A stretch of DNA of 5,588 nt, taken from contig CABVAY010000070.1 in NCBI GenBank assembly GCA_902496455.1, positions 1 to 5,588 of the forward strand, in the 5' to 3' direction. Shown here piece after piece: positions 4,664 through 5,588 of this stretch (position 1 is the first letter of the stretch; each line of letters begins with the position of its first letter). The notes beneath the pieces are model-generated. The model worked only from the letters and a program-made list of their open reading frames with translations, was not told the origin of the DNA and ran no database searches. The position numbers and the translations under genes are program-made. Origin of the DNA: an uncultured Collinsella sp. (GTDB lineage Bacteria > Actinomycetota > Coriobacteriia > Coriobacteriales > Coriobacteriaceae).

Positions 4664-5588
4664 ATGTTCACTAAGTATGCAATCGTTGGCGGCAAGCTCA
4701 TCGACGGTACCGGTGCCGAGCCGGTCGAGAACTCCCTCGTTCTCGTCGACGACAACGGCAAGATCGAGTACGCCGGCGCCATGCAGGACCTTCCCGAGGG
4801 CGTTGAGGTCATCGACGCCGCCGGCAAGACCGTCCTTCCCGGCCTGATCGACACCCACCTGCACTTCTCGGGCAACCTGACCGACGATGATACCGACTGG
4901 GTCATGCAGCCGCTCCTCGAGAAGCAGGCCGTCGCCGTCAAGCAGGCCTACGACTGCCTCACCCACGGCCTCACCACCGTCTGCGAGATCGGCCGCTTTG
5001 GTATCCAGATCCGTGACTGCATCGACAAGGGCGTCTTCAAGGGCCCGCGCGTTCTGGCCACCGGCCTTGGCTTCTGCCGCGTTGCCGGCCACGGCGACTC
5101 GCACCACTGCAGCCAGGAGCTCAACAAGGAATCGCACCCCTGGGGCGATCAGGTCGACGGTCCTTGGGATCTGCGCAAGGCCGTCCGTCGTCGCCTGCGC
5201 GAGAACCCCGATGCCATCAAGATCTGGGCGACCGGTGGCGGCATCTGGCGCTGGGACTCCGGCCGCGACCAGCACTACTGCTCCGAGGAGATTCAGGCCG
5301 TGGTCGAAGAGGCCAAGATGGTCGGCATCCCCGTGTGGAGCCACTGCTACAACAACCACGCCGCTGCCTACGATTCCGTTCGCTTTGGCTGCGAGCAGTT
5401 GATTCACGGCTTCGATATCGATGAGCGCACCATGGACCTCATGGCCGAGCAGGGCACCTTCTTCACCCCGACGATCGCCTTCCTGCCCACCTGGTACGCC
5501 ACCTATCCGCCCGTCTACGTTCCCGAGCTGCACGACAAGTACGAGGGCACCCTGGTCGAGAAGGAGCTGCAGCGCAACTACGACTGCC
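4664..5588 (+). CDS. metal-dependent amidohydrolase, imidazolonepropionase-like (3' end cut by window)
   Basis: 308 codons are visible and the frame is still open at the right edge; relatives have about 400-430 residues. This is an amidohydrolase-superfamily TIM-barrel enzyme, cytosolic, hydrolysing C-N bonds in cyclic amides, N-acyl or dipeptide-like substrates. It begins with the usual beta-sandwich strand (AIVGGKLIDGTG, 6-17). LPGLIDTHLH (58-67) gives the first metal ligands His65 and His67. GHGDSHH (142-148) follows. AIKIWATGGG (184-193) carries Lys186, the expected carboxylated bridging lysine. His227 (VWSHCYNNHAA) and His248 (QLIHGF) are the next metal ligands. The final ligand Asp and about 100 residues lie beyond the window. 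The pattern fits the imidazolonepropionase-like and Xaa-Pro dipeptidase-like branch (PF01979) rather than dihydropyrimidinase, cytosine deaminase or SsnA, but the substrate is open. It follows the permease in the same direction and probably acts on what the permease imports. Confidence 0.9.
   Translation, partial: MFTKYAIVGGKLIDGTGAEPVENSLVLVDDNGKIEYAGAMQDLPEGVEVIDAAGKTVLPGLIDTHLHFSGNLTDDDTDWVMQPLLEKQAVAVKQAYDCLTHGLTTVCEIGRFGIQIRDCIDKGVFKGPRVLATGLGFCRVAGHGDSHHCSQELNKESHPWGDQVDGPWDLRKAVRRRLRENPDAIKIWATGGGIWRWDSGRDQHYCSEEIQAVVEEAKMVGIPVWSHCYNNHAAAYDSVRFGCEQLIHGFDIDERTMDLMAEQGTFFTPTIAFLPTWYATYPPVYVPELHDKYEGTLVEKELQRNYDC

Noticed and set aside
4616..5533. 305-codon minus-strand frame opposite the amidohydrolase
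   Set aside because: Mirror of the amidohydrolase codon bias; the plus-strand frame carries all expected metal-site motifs.

Overview
The window looks like chromosomal DNA of a high-GC bacterium. Codons in the well-biased genes end mostly in C or G, ribosome binding sites are AGGAGG-like, and intergenic stretches are locally AT-rich. The gene set (carbamate kinase, APC amino-acid permease, metal-dependent amidohydrolase, membrane-anchored C39-type peptidase) and the general style suggest a fermentative gut actinobacterium of the Coriobacteriia, Collinsella-like. That placement is inference from style and gene content; no marker gene is present.

Layout: positions 1-626 hold no complete gene. 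The extreme left edge may carry the first 14 codons of a leftward gene (weak evidence). Positions 100-220 are dense in inverted repeats. Positions 300-626 form an AT-rich upstream region for carbamate kinase, ending in a 14-pair hairpin (554-591). Carbamate kinase (627-1589, +) is followed by a plain stem-loop and a good intrinsic terminator (1657-1687). A convergent gene (1724-2725, -) encodes a membrane-anchored papain-like C39-type cysteine peptidase with a long hydrophilic N-terminus. A perfect 9-bp inverted repeat straddles its stop codon. A 355-bp divergent region (2726-3080) with several hairpins separates it from a 12-TM-class APC permease (3081-4532, +). After a 131-bp structured gap lies a metal-dependent amidohydrolase (4664 to the right edge, +, truncated).

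How the genes may work together: the permease and amidohydrolase lie in the same direction with no recognisable terminator between them, and probably form an uptake-plus-hydrolysis unit for an amino-acid-like or amide substrate that the sequence does not identify. Carbamate kinase would make ATP from carbamoyl phosphate, but it is a separate unit with its own terminator, and no deiminase or transcarbamoylase is in view. Its link to the other two genes is therefore only thematic (nitrogen-compound catabolism).

No RNA gene of a known class, CRISPR array, transposase or complete mobile element was recognised. The least explained material is non-coding: the 554-591 leader hairpin, the 1697-1727 inverted repeat around the peptidase stop, the 111-218 nested repeats, and the structured leader and spacer around the permease.
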